Notes under the pieces: model-generated | Database searches by the model: none | Seen by the model: only the letters and a program-made list of their open reading frames with translations | Told to the model about the DNA's origin: nothing | Program-made: the position numbers and the translations under genes | Part shown: one piece after another, positions 48,037 to 59,556 of the stretch | Numbering within the stretch: position 1 is the first letter of the stretch | Layout: the number at the start of each line of letters is the position of its first letter | Source: Ilyonectria destructans | Taxonomy: Eukaryota; Ascomycota; Sordariomycetes; Hypocreales; Nectriaceae | Assembly (NCBI GenBank): GCA_020740775.1 | Contig: JAHEWK010000008.1 | Span: 1,488,001 to 1,552,000 of the forward strand | DNA length: 64,000 nt | Direction: 5' to 3'

Positions 48037-48504
48037 TTAAAGCTGGAAAGCCTTGGCTGGCGCGGCGGGCGTCGTGCCCAGGGGGTTCTCGCCCTGGAGC
48101 TTCTTAGCGCTCGCTTGGGCGAAGAGCGACTTGGGCTTGACTCTGCGAGAGGGGGTTAGTAGATGCGACGGCAAGCGGGAGGATGGGAATGACGAACTTG
48201 CTGGCGTGCTTGTTGCGCAGAGCGTTGATCTTGGCCGTGCAAGGGCTCATGATGTTGTCTGAGGGAGAGATGTACTTGTTGGTCCTATCGCGAAGTGTTA
48301 ACGGTGGCTGTTCACGATGGCGGTTTACTATGGCGGGCTTGTCGCATTGATTGCTGCGAGGGGTTGCACGTACGTATCGTCCTCGGCCATCTTGGACTGG
48401 AGGACCTGGCGATGGTACTCCATGCTCTTGACGTCCTTGCCAAAGACCTGCTGGTCGGCCATGGAGGCGTTGGCGTCCTTGTCGGCGAGAACCTTGGATG
48501 ACAT
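48037..48504 (-). CDS. Spo12-like protein
   Basis: This is a short protein of 107 residues with the Spo12-family box YISPSDNIMSPCTAKINALRNKH. In yeasts Spo12 acts in the FEAR network for mitotic exit and in meiosis. The N terminus (KDVKSMEYHRQVLQSKM) and the C-terminal KPKSLFAQASAKKL are conserved features of the fungal group. Exons are 48374-48504, 48198-48284 and 48037-48142, with introns of 89 and 55 nt. The second donor is GTTCGT. The exons are too short to be seen as one open frame. Confidence 0.85.
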
Positions 48505-49382
48505 GGTGCTGTGCGTTGTGTTGTGTATTGATTGGGTTGATTGTTGAACGAACGCGTGCGCGAGATGAAGTTGGCGCGGTAGGAGTAGATCAGGCGTATT
48601 GAGACAATGCGGTGGCTCGGTGAGCAGGCAGGGCGAATGCAGTTGCGAGAGGAGCTGGATGAGATGGATTGATGATCTTGCAAGGCTGGAAGAGCGTGGG
48701 ATGCGAGCGTTAATGTAGTAGCAGCGTGAGCACTGATATTCCCGGCGAGCGTGCACAACTTTCAGCGCAAAATGGCATGTCAAGTAAACGGCACCTGCGG
48801 TCGGCGGGGCAACGGCGATTCATTAGCCAGGGTGCGATGTGGAATGTGCGAATGTGCGCACCCCGGCAGGAGGTGGGGCCGGCCAGAATTGGGGAATTGG
48901 CAGGCACGCAGCCCCCGGTCCGTGTTTGGACGGCCCATGTGAAGGCCCTGCAAGAATGGTCCTTGGGAGATCCTTGAGATTTTCGCAACCACCTAAACAA
49001 CGACAACGCATCATCGCCACGGCAATGGCATGGCCCGTCCCCTGGTTGCAGCGCGCGCGGGAGCGGCATTGTCTGGGGTAATTAGCAGCAATGACTCACG
49101 GAGCTAAGGCAGAGGGCGAGCGTCGTGTCTACGTAGTAGTATCAGCATTCTGCAAGCCGTGCCCAATCATCTTCACCGTTAGCTGCGAGACTCGACGACA
49201 CTGCTACTATACGATCCTATTGTATATCATACACTATGGCAATCTGACTGTAAACCCAGCGTCACCCTGCAGAAACTCCACTGCTCACTCAGACAACGGG
49301 CCGTGGCCCAATCTCGCGGGCTTGAGGTTCATGCATTGTGATTAGATTCGAGCTTCCAGATTCCAAATTCAAGGCTCGCCGT
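48505..49382. other. Intergenic region, no gene recognised
   Basis: About 0.9 kb upstream of the Spo12-like gene and downstream of the acyl-CoA dehydrogenase. Several overlapping frames of 60-120 codons exist on both strands around 48720-49080. None has recognisable motifs. Confidence 0.55.
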
Positions 49383-50945
49383 CTATATCTTGGCATGCTT
49401 TATCCTCGATCCCGGCTGCGCGGGCGTTACCCCGTACTGTGCCATCAGCGCCGCCGTCTTCTCGCGCTGTCGCTTGATCGTCGCCGTCGCCTCGGCGCCA
49501 CGCTTGTTCTCGTTGCGACCCAGCTGCTGCAGATGCACCTCGTCGGGGCCGTCAGCCAACCGCAGTGTCCTGATGCCCGCCCACATGTATGCCAGCGGCG
49601 TATCCTGCGAGACGCCCGCGCCGCCGAAGGCTTGCACTGCGCGGTCGATGACGTTGAGAGCCGTCTGTGGGACGAGCACCTTGGCCTCGGCGATCTCCTT
49701 GAGGGCCTTCTTGGGACCCAGATCGTCCATCTTGATGGCTGCGTTGAGCACCACCATGCGGGCGGCATCGATCTCGATGCGGGACTTGGCGATCCACTCA
49801 AGGATGACACCGTGCTCACGGAGGAGCTTGCCGAAGGGCTTCTTTCCTTCGTCGTTGACGCGGTAGAGCATCCAGTCAAGAGCTCGCTCCGCCTATGTGA
49901 TATTGTCAGCAAACTGTTCGCCTTCACCATTGCTGCGATTCTGAGGATATACTTACAGCACCAATGCTGCGCATGGCGTGGTGAATTCGGCCAGGTCCGA
50001 GACGGCCTTGAATAATCTCAAAGCCTCGGCCCTCGCCAAGGACCATGTTGGAGACGGGCACTCGCACGTTGTTAAATGTCAGGTGACCGTGACCGTGAGG
50101 CGCATCGTCGTAGCCGTAGACCTTGAGCATCCTGTCGATGGTGATGCCGGGAGTACCAGCCGGCACCAAGACAACCGACTGCTGCTGGTAGGGATCCTTG
50201 TGGTCTGGGGCTGTCTTGCCCATGACGATGTAGATGGCGCATCGCTGGTCGCCGGCGCCGCTGGACCACCACTTCTGACCGTTGAGGACATACTCGTCGC
50301 CTTCGCGGCGGATGCTCATCTCGATGTTGGTGGCATCTGACGAGGCAACCTGGGGCTCCGTCATGAGGAAGGCCGAGCGGATCTTGCCCTCCATCAGGGG
50401 GCGGAGCCACTGTTCCTTCTGTGCGGCGTTGCCGTACTTGGCGAGAACCTCCATGTTGCCCGTGTCAGGGGCGGCGCAGTTGCAGGCCTCGGAGGCGACG
50501 CCCGAGCGGCCCAGCCACTCCGCCATGAGGCCGTACTCGAGGTTGGTCCAGCCGGGCGACTCCTTGTAGTGGCCCTTGGGGAGGAACATGTTCCAGAGGC
50601 CGAGCTTGCGGGCCTTGACCTTGAGCTCCTCGATGACGGATGGGTGGCATTCCCAGCGAGCGTCGCCCTGGCCAGTTTGGGCCTCGACGATGGGGTCAGC
50701 ACTGAATTGATGTCAGTTTAGGCGTTCTTGTGATGGAGGTTGGTGGGAGAAGAAGACTGACGGGATACATTCTTCCTCGACAAACTTGGCGACAAGGTCA
50801 ATCGTCTGCTTAGCCGCCTCGCTGACGCGATTCGCAGCCTGTACGTGGCACCCAGTCAGCATCAATTATACATGAAATTGCACCAATGCCATGATGGCTC
50901 ATCGAGAGGAGGGTAACCTACGATAAGGGGGATTCTGGCCGACAT
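49383..50945 (-). CDS. Acyl-CoA dehydrogenase (ACAD10/11-like)
   Basis: This flavoenzyme of 451 residues catalyses the first, alpha-beta dehydrogenation step of acyl-CoA oxidation. Family blocks are [42 protein letters not shown] (FAD/substrate binding), [12 protein letters not shown] and [14 protein letters not shown]. The C-terminal bundle contains [34 protein letters not shown]. The protein ends in -AKI, which loosely fits a peroxisomal PTS1 tripeptide, while no mitochondrial presequence is evident. Exons are 50922-50945 (24 nt), 50762-50838, 49957-50701 and 49383-49892, with introns of 83, 60 and 64 nt. The minute first exon encodes MSARIPLI. Confidence 0.92.
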
Positions 50946-51956
50946 GCTTGCTGCAAGCTGATGACGTATCACAGTAGGGATACGAAAGGGGGAGAGAGGG
51001 AGAGAGGTGCGAGAGGATGCAGAATGTCTTAGCTACAACCAACTCTCTTTCAAAGGACGGGCAACTGATAAAAAGACGAAGAAGCGCGAAAGTGCCTTAT
51101 AAAGGAAATGAACCGACCAGCTTTCTCGGCTCTAAACCAAAACCCCAGCTCCCCAAACCTAGGTCGCTGCAGCTTCTCCGCACTCGTCGAATGTTTGGAG
51201 CGCCCGATGCCGAGGTCCAACCCCAAAAGCTGCTACAGTTGGCTGGCGCAGCTCCCAGGCCACCGATAGCGGGGCGCTGGGCGCTGGGGGAATCTGGGGT
51301 AGGCCGCTGAGAGCGCTGAACGAGCTGTTCCTGGAGCCTCGGAGCGGGTGGGGGCACTGCCGAGGATCCAGCGGATGCAGCGTCAACCAGAGCCGACGCG
51401 GCCGGACGCCACCCCCATGACGGACTCGGACGACGTAGCTTTAGAAGGTGAAAACGCGAGCCAACGTATGATTCTTGGGCGAAGTCGAGATAAATGCACT
51501 CCTTCGCGTCTGGCTCGGTCTGCGATACGAGATGTGCTCCAACATGGTCTGATATGTTCTGGCTAACGACTTCCGTCTTCATGCCTCGAGACACGAACTG
51601 GGCTGGTATCAATCACTTGGGGACAATGGGGCGAAGGCTGGATTCGACCTCGACAATGAGCACTCTTAGACCAAAACTGTGGATACTAATATCAAGACAA
51701 AACACGGTGGACGAGGACGAATAACTTCAACATTACGGCCAAGCCACAAACGATACCGAAAAGCAACAAAAGCGCAACCATGTATAACACCAACGAAAAG
51801 CAGTCGTCTCTCTCAGTATGCTACATCCAGGCAATGATAACAATGTGTCTGGCGAGGAAAGAAAGTAAATTTCCCCGCAAAGAAAATAGCCCCTCTCGTG
51901 CCTTCATCAATCCTAGTCGACAATCGACAGTCTCTTCCCCTCGTCTAGGTAGTCCT
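50946..51956. other. Intergenic region, no gene recognised
   Basis: About 1 kb between the dehydrogenase start and the YPT7 stop. A GC-rich segment at 51180-51420 gives long open frames on both strands by composition. No protein family is recognisable. Confidence 0.55.
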
Positions 51957-52943
51957 CTAGCAGGCGCATCCGTCGCGGTCGTGCTCGATGTCAATGTTAA
52001 TCGGATCGTCAAAATCGCCACTGAACTCCTCAGACTCCTCCTGGGCCAGAGCGTTTCGGGCAATGACTGTCATGTGTGAGCATGTGCTGAGAATACATGG
52101 GGGGAGTTACGTACCCTCAAATGCCTGGTCGATGTTGATAGCCTCCTTGGCACTCGTCTCGAAGTAAGGGATGTCGCCCTTGGACTGGCAGAAAGTCATG
52201 GCACGCTTGTTCGAAATCTGTCTTTGTGTTAGCCTGCGGCTCAACCAAAAGGATATTGGGGACACCAACCACTCGCTTGCTCTCCTCGACATCGATCTTG
52301 TTACCCAGAACAACCTGTAACGCCGTTAGCACAGAGCCCAACTGCCCATTCTCCAGCGGAGGAAGCTTACGAAGGGGAAGTTGAGCGGATCCCGGGGCGA
52401 CGCCTGGATCAGGAACTCGTCTCGCCAGCTGTCCAGCGCCTCGAAGCTCTTGGCGTTGTTGACATCGTATACTAGAACGCAGCAGTCGGCACCTCGGTAG
52501 AAAGCCACACCCAGAGACTGGAATCGTTCTTGACCGGCGGTATCCCAGAGCTGGAGTGTCGCGAGTTAGCATTTGCGTCTCGGAGAGACCTCTGTGAGGA
52601 CATTGTCACAGCTGTGTCGTACCTGCATGGTGACTTGTCGACCATCGACCAGGACCTCTCGCGTTAGGAAATCGGCGCCGATAGTAGCCTTGTAGCTAGC
52701 ACTGAACTTCTTGTTGACCTATTCACGTCGGGATTTCCCATTAGCGTCGCCGGGCTTTTGTAGGAGGCGCCTGTGATAAGGGGCGTGGCGGTCCGTACAT
52801 ATTGGTTCATCAAACTGGTCTTACCAACACCGCTATCCCCAAGGATAATGACCTAATTCCAAGCACCATCAGCATCCGTGTCCCCAGCAGCTGCAGGGAC
52901 CCAAGTGCCGCACCTTGAGGAGGACCTTCTTCCTCGAAGACAT
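51957..52943 (-). CDS. YPT7: Rab7-type GTPase Ypt7
   Basis: Ypt7 controls late endosome-vacuole and homotypic vacuole fusion. The 205-residue protein has the P-loop GDSGVGKTS (15-23), the effector region [20 protein letters not shown] (62-68), NKID (125-128) and TSAKEAINI. It ends with GCAC for geranylgeranylation. Seven exons were placed: 52914-52943, 52799-52852, 52623-52718, 52371-52550, 52270-52314, 52115-52217 and 51957-52066. Introns are 48-80 nt and one donor is GTTGGT (52269). All splices keep the frame and give a product of the usual Rab7 length, so the model is strong. It is head to head with the chelatase-like gene 550 bp away. Confidence 0.96.
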
Positions 52944-53493
52944 GTTGACTTATCGTCGTGGACGGAGCGAGTTCAATGACGTTATCTCGAGCGCTTGCAA
53001 CGCAATCTCGCAATCGGGGGGCCGCTGGTCGAAGCTGGTCGCCGGTCGGGACCTTGTAGTAACCGTGGAAGCTGCTGCCTGTCGTCACGAGGCCTTCCGC
53101 AGCAGGTGGTTGCTCAGATGAGGGGCGCTGTGACGTGGTGAGAGGCGTCGCGAGGGATGTTGTTTAAAGGCAGACGCCGCAGATGACCGGGACGACGAAG
53201 GACGCCAATGTCGCAGCCTCGCCCCGTCGCTCGCGGTGACCAATGCCCACTGCGCTAGGCTGCGCTAGGGCTAGGCTGATGCATAAATACCATACGCGCA
53301 CAGAGGCGCTGGGGAGTGGGGGCAATGCCTAACAGTGGCGCTGGGAACTTGTGCAGACCACGTGACATCATATGCGCCGGCATCATGCGACGTCACCCCC
53401 TGTCTCTTTGGAGATAGGGTCATTTTCCCTAGGACTCCTTCTAAGCATTATAATGCCTGATGGACTCGTGGGCGAGTTCCGGGCCGCTTAACG
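52944..53493. other. Divergent promoter region of YPT7 and the chelatase-like gene
   Basis: This 550-bp region contains a direct repeat of GGCTGCGCTAGG-like sequence near 53258-53278. A CACGTGAC (E-box-like) site lies at about 53359. No gene is seen. Confidence 0.5.
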
Positions 53494-54710
53494 ATGGCGG
53501 ATGATGCTCTTCTCGACAAAGTCCATGCCCTGAGCGATCTTGAGCTGGCAGTGCTGCTGTGTCTCATCAGCCGCGAGCACTGTCTAGTTAGTACGGCGCC
53601 CGATGCAATCGACGACCTGTTACAGGAGCTACAACTGGTATGGAATCTCCGCAATTTTCAGGTTCTACGATTGAGCCCAGTAGCTCACGCACAGATATAT
53701 AGGTAGCGACCAAGACATTTGGCCTCAGCTGGGTCGTCATCGACTGCAACTCTTCCACCACCCTCGAGGACTTCGCCGCCGCCCTCCTCATCCCCCCCCA
53801 ACAGCCTTCCTCCAACAGCCGCTCTGCCTCTCCCTTCCGCCGCAACCGTGCAGACTCGTATTTCGTCTCGCGACCTTCATCGAATCCTTCCGCGCCGCTC
53901 TCTCCGTCAATCCCGGGGCCCTCCTCGTCGCAGATCGCCAACATCGTCTTCGCCAAGAACCTCGACCGCGCGCCGCAGGCCGTGCAGATCCAGGCCCTCG
54001 AACTGCTGCGCACCCGCCGAATATTCACCCGCACGTCGGTCCAGACTGCGCCGAAGCAGTTCGTCTTCATTCCGGTGCTGGAGGCTGCGAGCGGAGGCGA
54101 GGCGCACGTCACAGCGCACTTGAACGACTTCTTATACATCGCTTACTGGCATAACCCAGAGGATGGATTCGTCAACCTCGAGGAACACGATGTTGGGGAT
54201 GGAGCCGATACTGCATCGACCGGTAGCGTTGTGAAGCGAGGAACTGGCGAGGCTTCTTCATCGTCGCCTCCCTTGATTTTGGAAACAGTACGTCGAAGAT
54301 TCGTAGTGATTCCCAGTAGCTAACATGCCTCACAGGAGATCAGCCACCTAGGCAGGCTGAGCCAGCAAGCTCAAGTCGACATCGAAATTGTCCGCTACCA
54401 GATGAACATCATCTCCTTCCTCCGAATGCACCGAGCCGTCGCCGGAGGCATCACACCCACAGCCACAAAACACTTCACCCAGCTCATGCGCTGCCTCGCA
54501 CCCTTGCACGGGCTTGACTACGTTACGCCAGCTCTTTTGGGACTCGCCGCCAGCAAGGTCTATCTGCACCGCATCCAGCTCACTCCGCCTGAAAAGGAGA
54601 GGAGCATGCAATGGGGCAGTCGAGTCGAGGCAGTCGAAGCATTGCTCGAGGATATCGGTCCGGAAGATATAGTCGAAGATGTCTTGGGTATGGTGACCGC
54701 GCCGCTCTAG
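53494..54710 (+). CDS. Conserved fungal protein resembling Mg-chelatase/MoxR AAA proteins, lacking a P-loop
   Basis: The 367-residue protein opens with a helical region (LLDKVHALSDLELAVLLCLISREHCLVSTAPDAIDDLLQEL). A core resembling the Walker-B side of MoxR/ChlI ATPases follows (IANIVFAKNLDRAPQAVQIQALELLRTRRIFTRTSVQTAPKQFVFIPVLE). The C-terminal helical domain (ISHLGRLSQQAQVDIEIVRYQMNIISFLRMHRAV) resembles the AAA lid. I see no GxxGxGK nucleotide-binding loop and no acidic DE pair in the Walker-B position. Fungi do not make chlorophyll, so metal chelation for that purpose is excluded. Exons are 53494-53637, 53703-54287 and 54336-54710. The family link is by resemblance only and the function is unknown. 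Confidence 0.7.
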
Positions 54711-54962
54711 GCCGTGCCACCCGTGTATTAGATAGTCTATGATAATTCTACACCTTGCGAACAAAACTCAGGACCCCTGATGCTCAAAGAGCCGACTCGT
54801 AACCCAGTCCAGGTCATTCCATCATGCCAGACAAACCATGCGTGTTCGTCTCCTTTTTGCCGTGTTCCCAACATACATGTCGTTCGACTTCCCAAGTAAA
54901 GTCGCCGTAGTAAAACAAATGCGTTACATAATTTCCTCAACGCCGTCATGCTAGAGGTCCGT

Positions 54963-56693
54963 CTAAGAAACCTCGCTAATCTTACATTGCCAGCCGGAAC
55001 CGGCCTCAAGGAGGGGCAAGCTAGAGCGTTCGTTAGCATCAAGAATAATATGTCGAATGGTAGAGGGAGGCTTACCTAGCACCCAAGCACCAACCAAGCT
55101 CGTTGTTGTTGATCTTCTTGGCAACCTTGACTTCCCGGTCAATGGGCATGTCATAACCAGTGTGCAGGAGAGCCATCATGAAGTTGAGATCCAGGCAGTG
55201 CTCTGGTCGGTCCAAAAGCTCCTCCATAGCGCCGGGAACGGTGCTGAAAATGTCCCAGGCGGACTTGCCCATGCACACAGTGTGGGCGAGATCGTGCATC
55301 TCGCGGAGGGTGAAGGAGTCGGGCATGCCAAGGGGCTTAGTGCGATCATAGAAGTAGGAGAAAATGTAGACATCCTCCTGGGCAAAGGTCTTGGCCAGCG
55401 ACGGCTGGTGGACACCGTTGAAGGAGCAGGGCGCGAGCTTACACTCCTTCTCCTTGACCAGAATCTTCTCAGCAAGGTTGCGGCACTGAGCGGGAGCAGG
55501 CTCTAAGGGACCGGTGAAGTTGAAAGTGGCCTTCTCGGTCTCACTGATCTTGACCTCGATTTCCTTGGTCATTCCAGGAGCGACGCAGGGGTGGACGACG
55601 GACTTCTTCATCCACGACTTGTCGGCGCCATTGGCCTCGCTAACATCGGTGATCAGGGCCGTGTGGATGGCTTCGCGGGCGGCCATCAAGCCGAAACCCA
55701 GGTGAGAGTGCTGGTACAGCTCAAACCTGCGGCCACCAAAGTCCAGCTCATACTTGTGGTCACCCTCGGCAAGCTTCTCGGGAATGCCACCAGCCGCAGC
55801 AACCTTGAAGTTGGGCTCGAAAACAATTTGGGTTGAGCCACCACCAAGGTCGAAAACGGCGACCGAGTCAGTAGAATCGGGACCGCCAATCTTGCCGAGG
55901 AGGTAGTTGGTAGTAATCCAGGCATAGACACCCTCCATGGAACCGTCCATGATGGCAACGCCCTCCTTCTCGCTGTCGACAACAGGGAAAGGGTAATCCT
56001 CGTGAAGATGGCGTCGGACTTCGGCGAGGATGGCGTCGGCCAAGTCAGGGCCAATCATTCGCAGACCGGCGGTGGCCTTGACGGCAACGGGGGTGCAGCG
56101 CTTGAGCTTTGCGGGGACGGTATCCATGGCGACCTGCAGGAGGGGATCGAGACTCTTGGCGGCGCCCACGGGGTCATTCTTAAAGGCGCTGAGGCCGCCG
56201 ACAGACTTCTCGGTCATCTTGAACTCCTCGCCTTCGAGCTGGGGGGTGGGGCCGCAGTTGTGGAACTTGTAGACGTGGATACGAGAGCCAGTGCTGCCAG
56301 CGTCGATCATCAGGACGTACTGGACAATGGGCTTGTCCTTGGAGTACGATTTGGTGCAGAACTTGGTGCCGTAGGTGTCGTCCGAAGGAGTCTGGCCATC
56401 GCCGCCGCCGCTAGTGGGGTGCGAGACTATCGCATGTCAGCGCCTCGAGGGCCCAAGAGTCTGGTTCAGTAAACCGTACCTTCTTTGTAGATCTCGACTC
56501 CTCTAGGGGACATGAAGTAGAAGAGGGTGACGAGGACGAGGATGATGGTGGCAGTCTTAATCCACCGCGACTTCTGCGCCTGCGTCATCACGGAGTCCTT
56601 CATCTTCTTCGGAATGAACTTGTAGCGGTCGGGTTTCTCGTGCGGATCGTGGGCTACTAGCTTTGTTGGTAGCGAGACGGATGTTCTTCTCAT
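54963..56693 (-). CDS. GDA1: Golgi guanosine-diphosphatase Gda1
   Basis: Gda1 hydrolyses GDP to GMP in the Golgi lumen so that GDP-mannose import can continue for glycosylation. The 540-residue type II membrane protein has a single anchor at about residues 46-61 (KTATIILVLVTLFYFM). All apyrase conserved regions are present: DAGSTGSRIHVY, KATAGLRMIG, GSMEGVYAWITTNYLLG, AVFDLGGGSTQIVFE and NNELGWCLGA. Exons are 56480-56693, 55076-56426 and 54963-55020, with introns of 53 and 55 nt. The last exon encodes only SLPLLEAGSGWQCKISEVS. The start MRRTSVSLPTK at 56693 was chosen because it is close before the anchor; an upstream in-frame ATG at 56951 is less likely. Confidence 0.95.
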
Positions 56694-57679
56694 GAGCGCG
56701 GGATCCGTCCAGGATAGAGAGGAGACGGCGCGGCAACGAGAGGGACAGTCGTTAGGGGGGAAGGCCGTCGCGCATGGGAGTCGCGATATATAGATGAGAA
56801 GGGAGAACTCGAGAAGGATACGAGATGGTGTAGTGGTTGTGGCAAGGGGAAATGAAAGGAGCCGATGCAGTCTGGCGTAAAAGGAGACGAGTTGCAGACG
56901 ACGTGGATGGGAAACTTGCAGGCAATCTAGAGCATTCTGACCAATCTGCATCTAAAGCGGTGATGCGTTCCTACCCACAGTGGATCTAACAAGGATGGAT
57001 TAGGGGAATACAGAGGGACAACCCCCTGAGTCCGAGGGGGCGATTGCTATTTCAAGCCACGCTGACCACTATGACGGCCTGCCAAAACCTGCGACAGCGC
57101 CCAGATAGCCCCTAACTTTAGCGGCTCCACCCGCTGGATGCCGAGTCAGCTCTGTTCGCTTGCGGGACGAGGCCCAGCCATCCAATCAGGCGTGCGCATT
57201 CTCATTGGTCATGTCCAGAACAGATCGAATCAAAGACCAAGAGGCGCATCTGAATGCGAGGCTTCTTCCCTGTTGGTGTTGAAGATTGGGGAAGACGAAT
57301 TGATTTATCGATATCTCGGAGGTACCGAGGAATGACGGCTCTTTTAGTGGCCCTGCTATGCTTTGTGATCTCAACGGAGTACTCTTGCCAGATTGTGCCG
57401 GGTCTGAACGAGTTGGCGCTGAAAGATTACTGAGACAGGCTCGCCAGTGCTCAGCCCTCCAGAATCTTCTAAAACGTACGCCAGTGTTGCCTTGCTGAGA
57501 TCAACTTTCCCTTAACAACTCAACATCCCTACTCTCCACCCCCAATATTCCATCCTCAATTTATTTTGGTGACGCCTCAAGCAACATCAAACACCCCACA
57601 AACTCAGCCCCCGCCACTCTGCTTCTCTCCACCGTAAACCCTCCATTTTCCAATATCGCTTCCACCAGTTATCGGTGAG
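56694..57679. other. Divergent intergenic region
   Basis: About 1 kb between GDA1 (minus) and the PPPDE-thioredoxin gene (plus). CT-rich DNA at about 57500-57660 directly precedes the latter start codon. No gene is recognised. Confidence 0.6.
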
Positions 57680-59477
57680 ATGGACGTCCACTTGCTGGTG
57701 TACGACCTCTCCCGAGGCCTGGCTCGCCAGATGTCTGCCGGCATTCTGGGGTTTCAGCTTGACGCCATCTATCACACATCAATCCAGGTAAACGGTCGGG
57801 AGTATGTCTATGATGGCGGCATCATTGCCATCGCTCCCGGTTCATCTCACCTCGGCCAGCCAATGGAGAAGATGCACCTTGGTACCACAAATCTACCAGT
57901 CGAGATCATCGAAGAGTTCCTCGACTCTCTCCGACCCATTTTCACCCTTGAGGTAAGACTTCTCCTCATCCATCTCTCCTAGCACGCGCCAACTCAGCTA
58001 TCTCTAGGCATACGATCTCTTCCACCACAACTGCAACAACTTCAGCGATTCCTTCTCCAACTTTCTTGTGGGAAAGGGAATTCCAGAGCACATTGCCAAA
58101 ATGCCCCAAGCTGTTCTTGACTCGCCGATGGGCCGCATGCTGTTGCCCCAGCTCACTCAAGGCATCAACGCCGGGAGACAGAATGGGTCCATCCTCGGTC
58201 TACAGCAGAGCTCGCAGACACCAGTCCAGAACCAACCCGCTGCTCCACCAAAGCATGCTGTCAAGCTTGTCAATGATCTTTCGGAGTTCAATCGGCTGCT
58301 TGAACAAGCACAGTCCTCATGTGCAGTCGTCTTCTTCACCTCCGCCACTTGCCCACCTTGCAAGATGCTATACCCGGTCTACGACGAGCTAGCCCAAGAA
58401 TTTGGGGACAAGATCACCCTTATCAAAGTCGACATTTCTCAACAAGGTGGCCACCAGATTGGAAGCAAGTTCTCAATTCGAGCTACTCCAACCCTCATCA
58501 CATTCTTGAAGGGGGAGCAAGAGAACACTTGGTCCGGTGCTGATCCAGCTAAACTCCGTGGGAATGTCCAACTCCTAGTCCAGATGGCTTTCCCTCTCCA
58601 TCCACACGAGAAGTTGCATCTTCCAAGCTTCTCGAACCCGAATGTGAAGCCTGTGTTGTATGCTAAGGTCCCACCCCTGGACAAACTAATGGCCAAGATG
58701 GGCCAGAGCGTCGCGAACAAGACCGAAGTCCAAACTCTCAAGCATTATCTTGAGGTCCGCACCCAGGATGGCTTACAAGATGCCATCGTGCCTGAGATGA
58801 AGCGCCTATCCGCTCTTATCAGGGATTCCGTGGACTCGCTCCCCATTGAGATCATGTTCACAATCGTGGATTTGTTTCGATGCGCCCTTTCCGACCCCAG
58901 GATCAGCGGGTACTTTGCGGAAGAGGACAATCATCAGGCTGTACGGAGCGTGTTAGATTTGGTCAACAAGCAGACTGACTGCCCATATGCTCTCCGTTTA
59001 GTCACACTGCAGATGGCCTGCAACTTCTTCTCAACGCCCCTCTTCCCAGAAGAAATCCTCCGCAAAGAGAACTTGCGAGCCCCAATCATCCAACTCATTT
59101 CCTCTAGCTTCCTCGACGAAAGCCATAATAATGTTAGGGTTGCAGCGTCTTCGCTTCTCTTCAATCTATCTCTGGCAAACAGACGAGCCGCACAGGACTC
59201 AAAACCGACATTGGCAGAAGATGACGAGATCGAGCTAGCAGCATCTGTGGTCGAATCCATTGGTCAAGAGGAGAAATCCGTCGAGGCCTTGCATGGCATG
59301 CTTCTTGCCTTGGGAAACCTTGTCTTCCGAACGTCGCTGGATGGACAGCTAGCTGATCTTCTCCGGGCATTGGACGCTGAAGGAACGATCTTGGCCAAGA
59401 AGGCAGCTTTCCCACAGGAAAAGCTGATTACAGAAGTAGCAGTTGAATTGCTCAGCAAAGGCCTCAGGAAGGCATAG
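57680..59477 (+). CDS. PPPDE peptidase - thioredoxin - PUL domain fusion protein
   Basis: The 580-residue protein joins three domains. Residues 1-150 are a PPPDE/DeSI-type thiol isopeptidase with His32 (AIYHTSIQ) and Cys100 (FHHNCNNFSDSF) as the expected dyad. Members of this family remove SUMO or ubiquitin. Residues about 170-275 are a thioredoxin fold with CPPC at 206-209 (FFTSATCPPCKMLYP) and cis-Pro region RATPTL. Residues about 300-575 are an Armadillo-like PUL domain, which in Doa1/PLAA binds Cdc48. Exons are 57680-57952 and 58008-59477. The domain order suggests redox-linked deconjugation near Cdc48, which is inference. It is tail to tail with the SDR gene. Confidence 0.9.
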
Positions 59478-59556
59478 TGTGACGGATCTCATATCATCCA
59501 TCCCGTCTCACTCCTAAACTAATGAAGATGTATATATTACGCACCCATGAATACCA

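Noticed and set aside
51097..51612. 171-codon minus-strand frame upstream of the acyl-CoA dehydrogenase
   Set aside because: It is in GC-rich DNA with Pro/Ser/Ala-rich translation, no family match by eye and an opposite-strand frame of similar quality.
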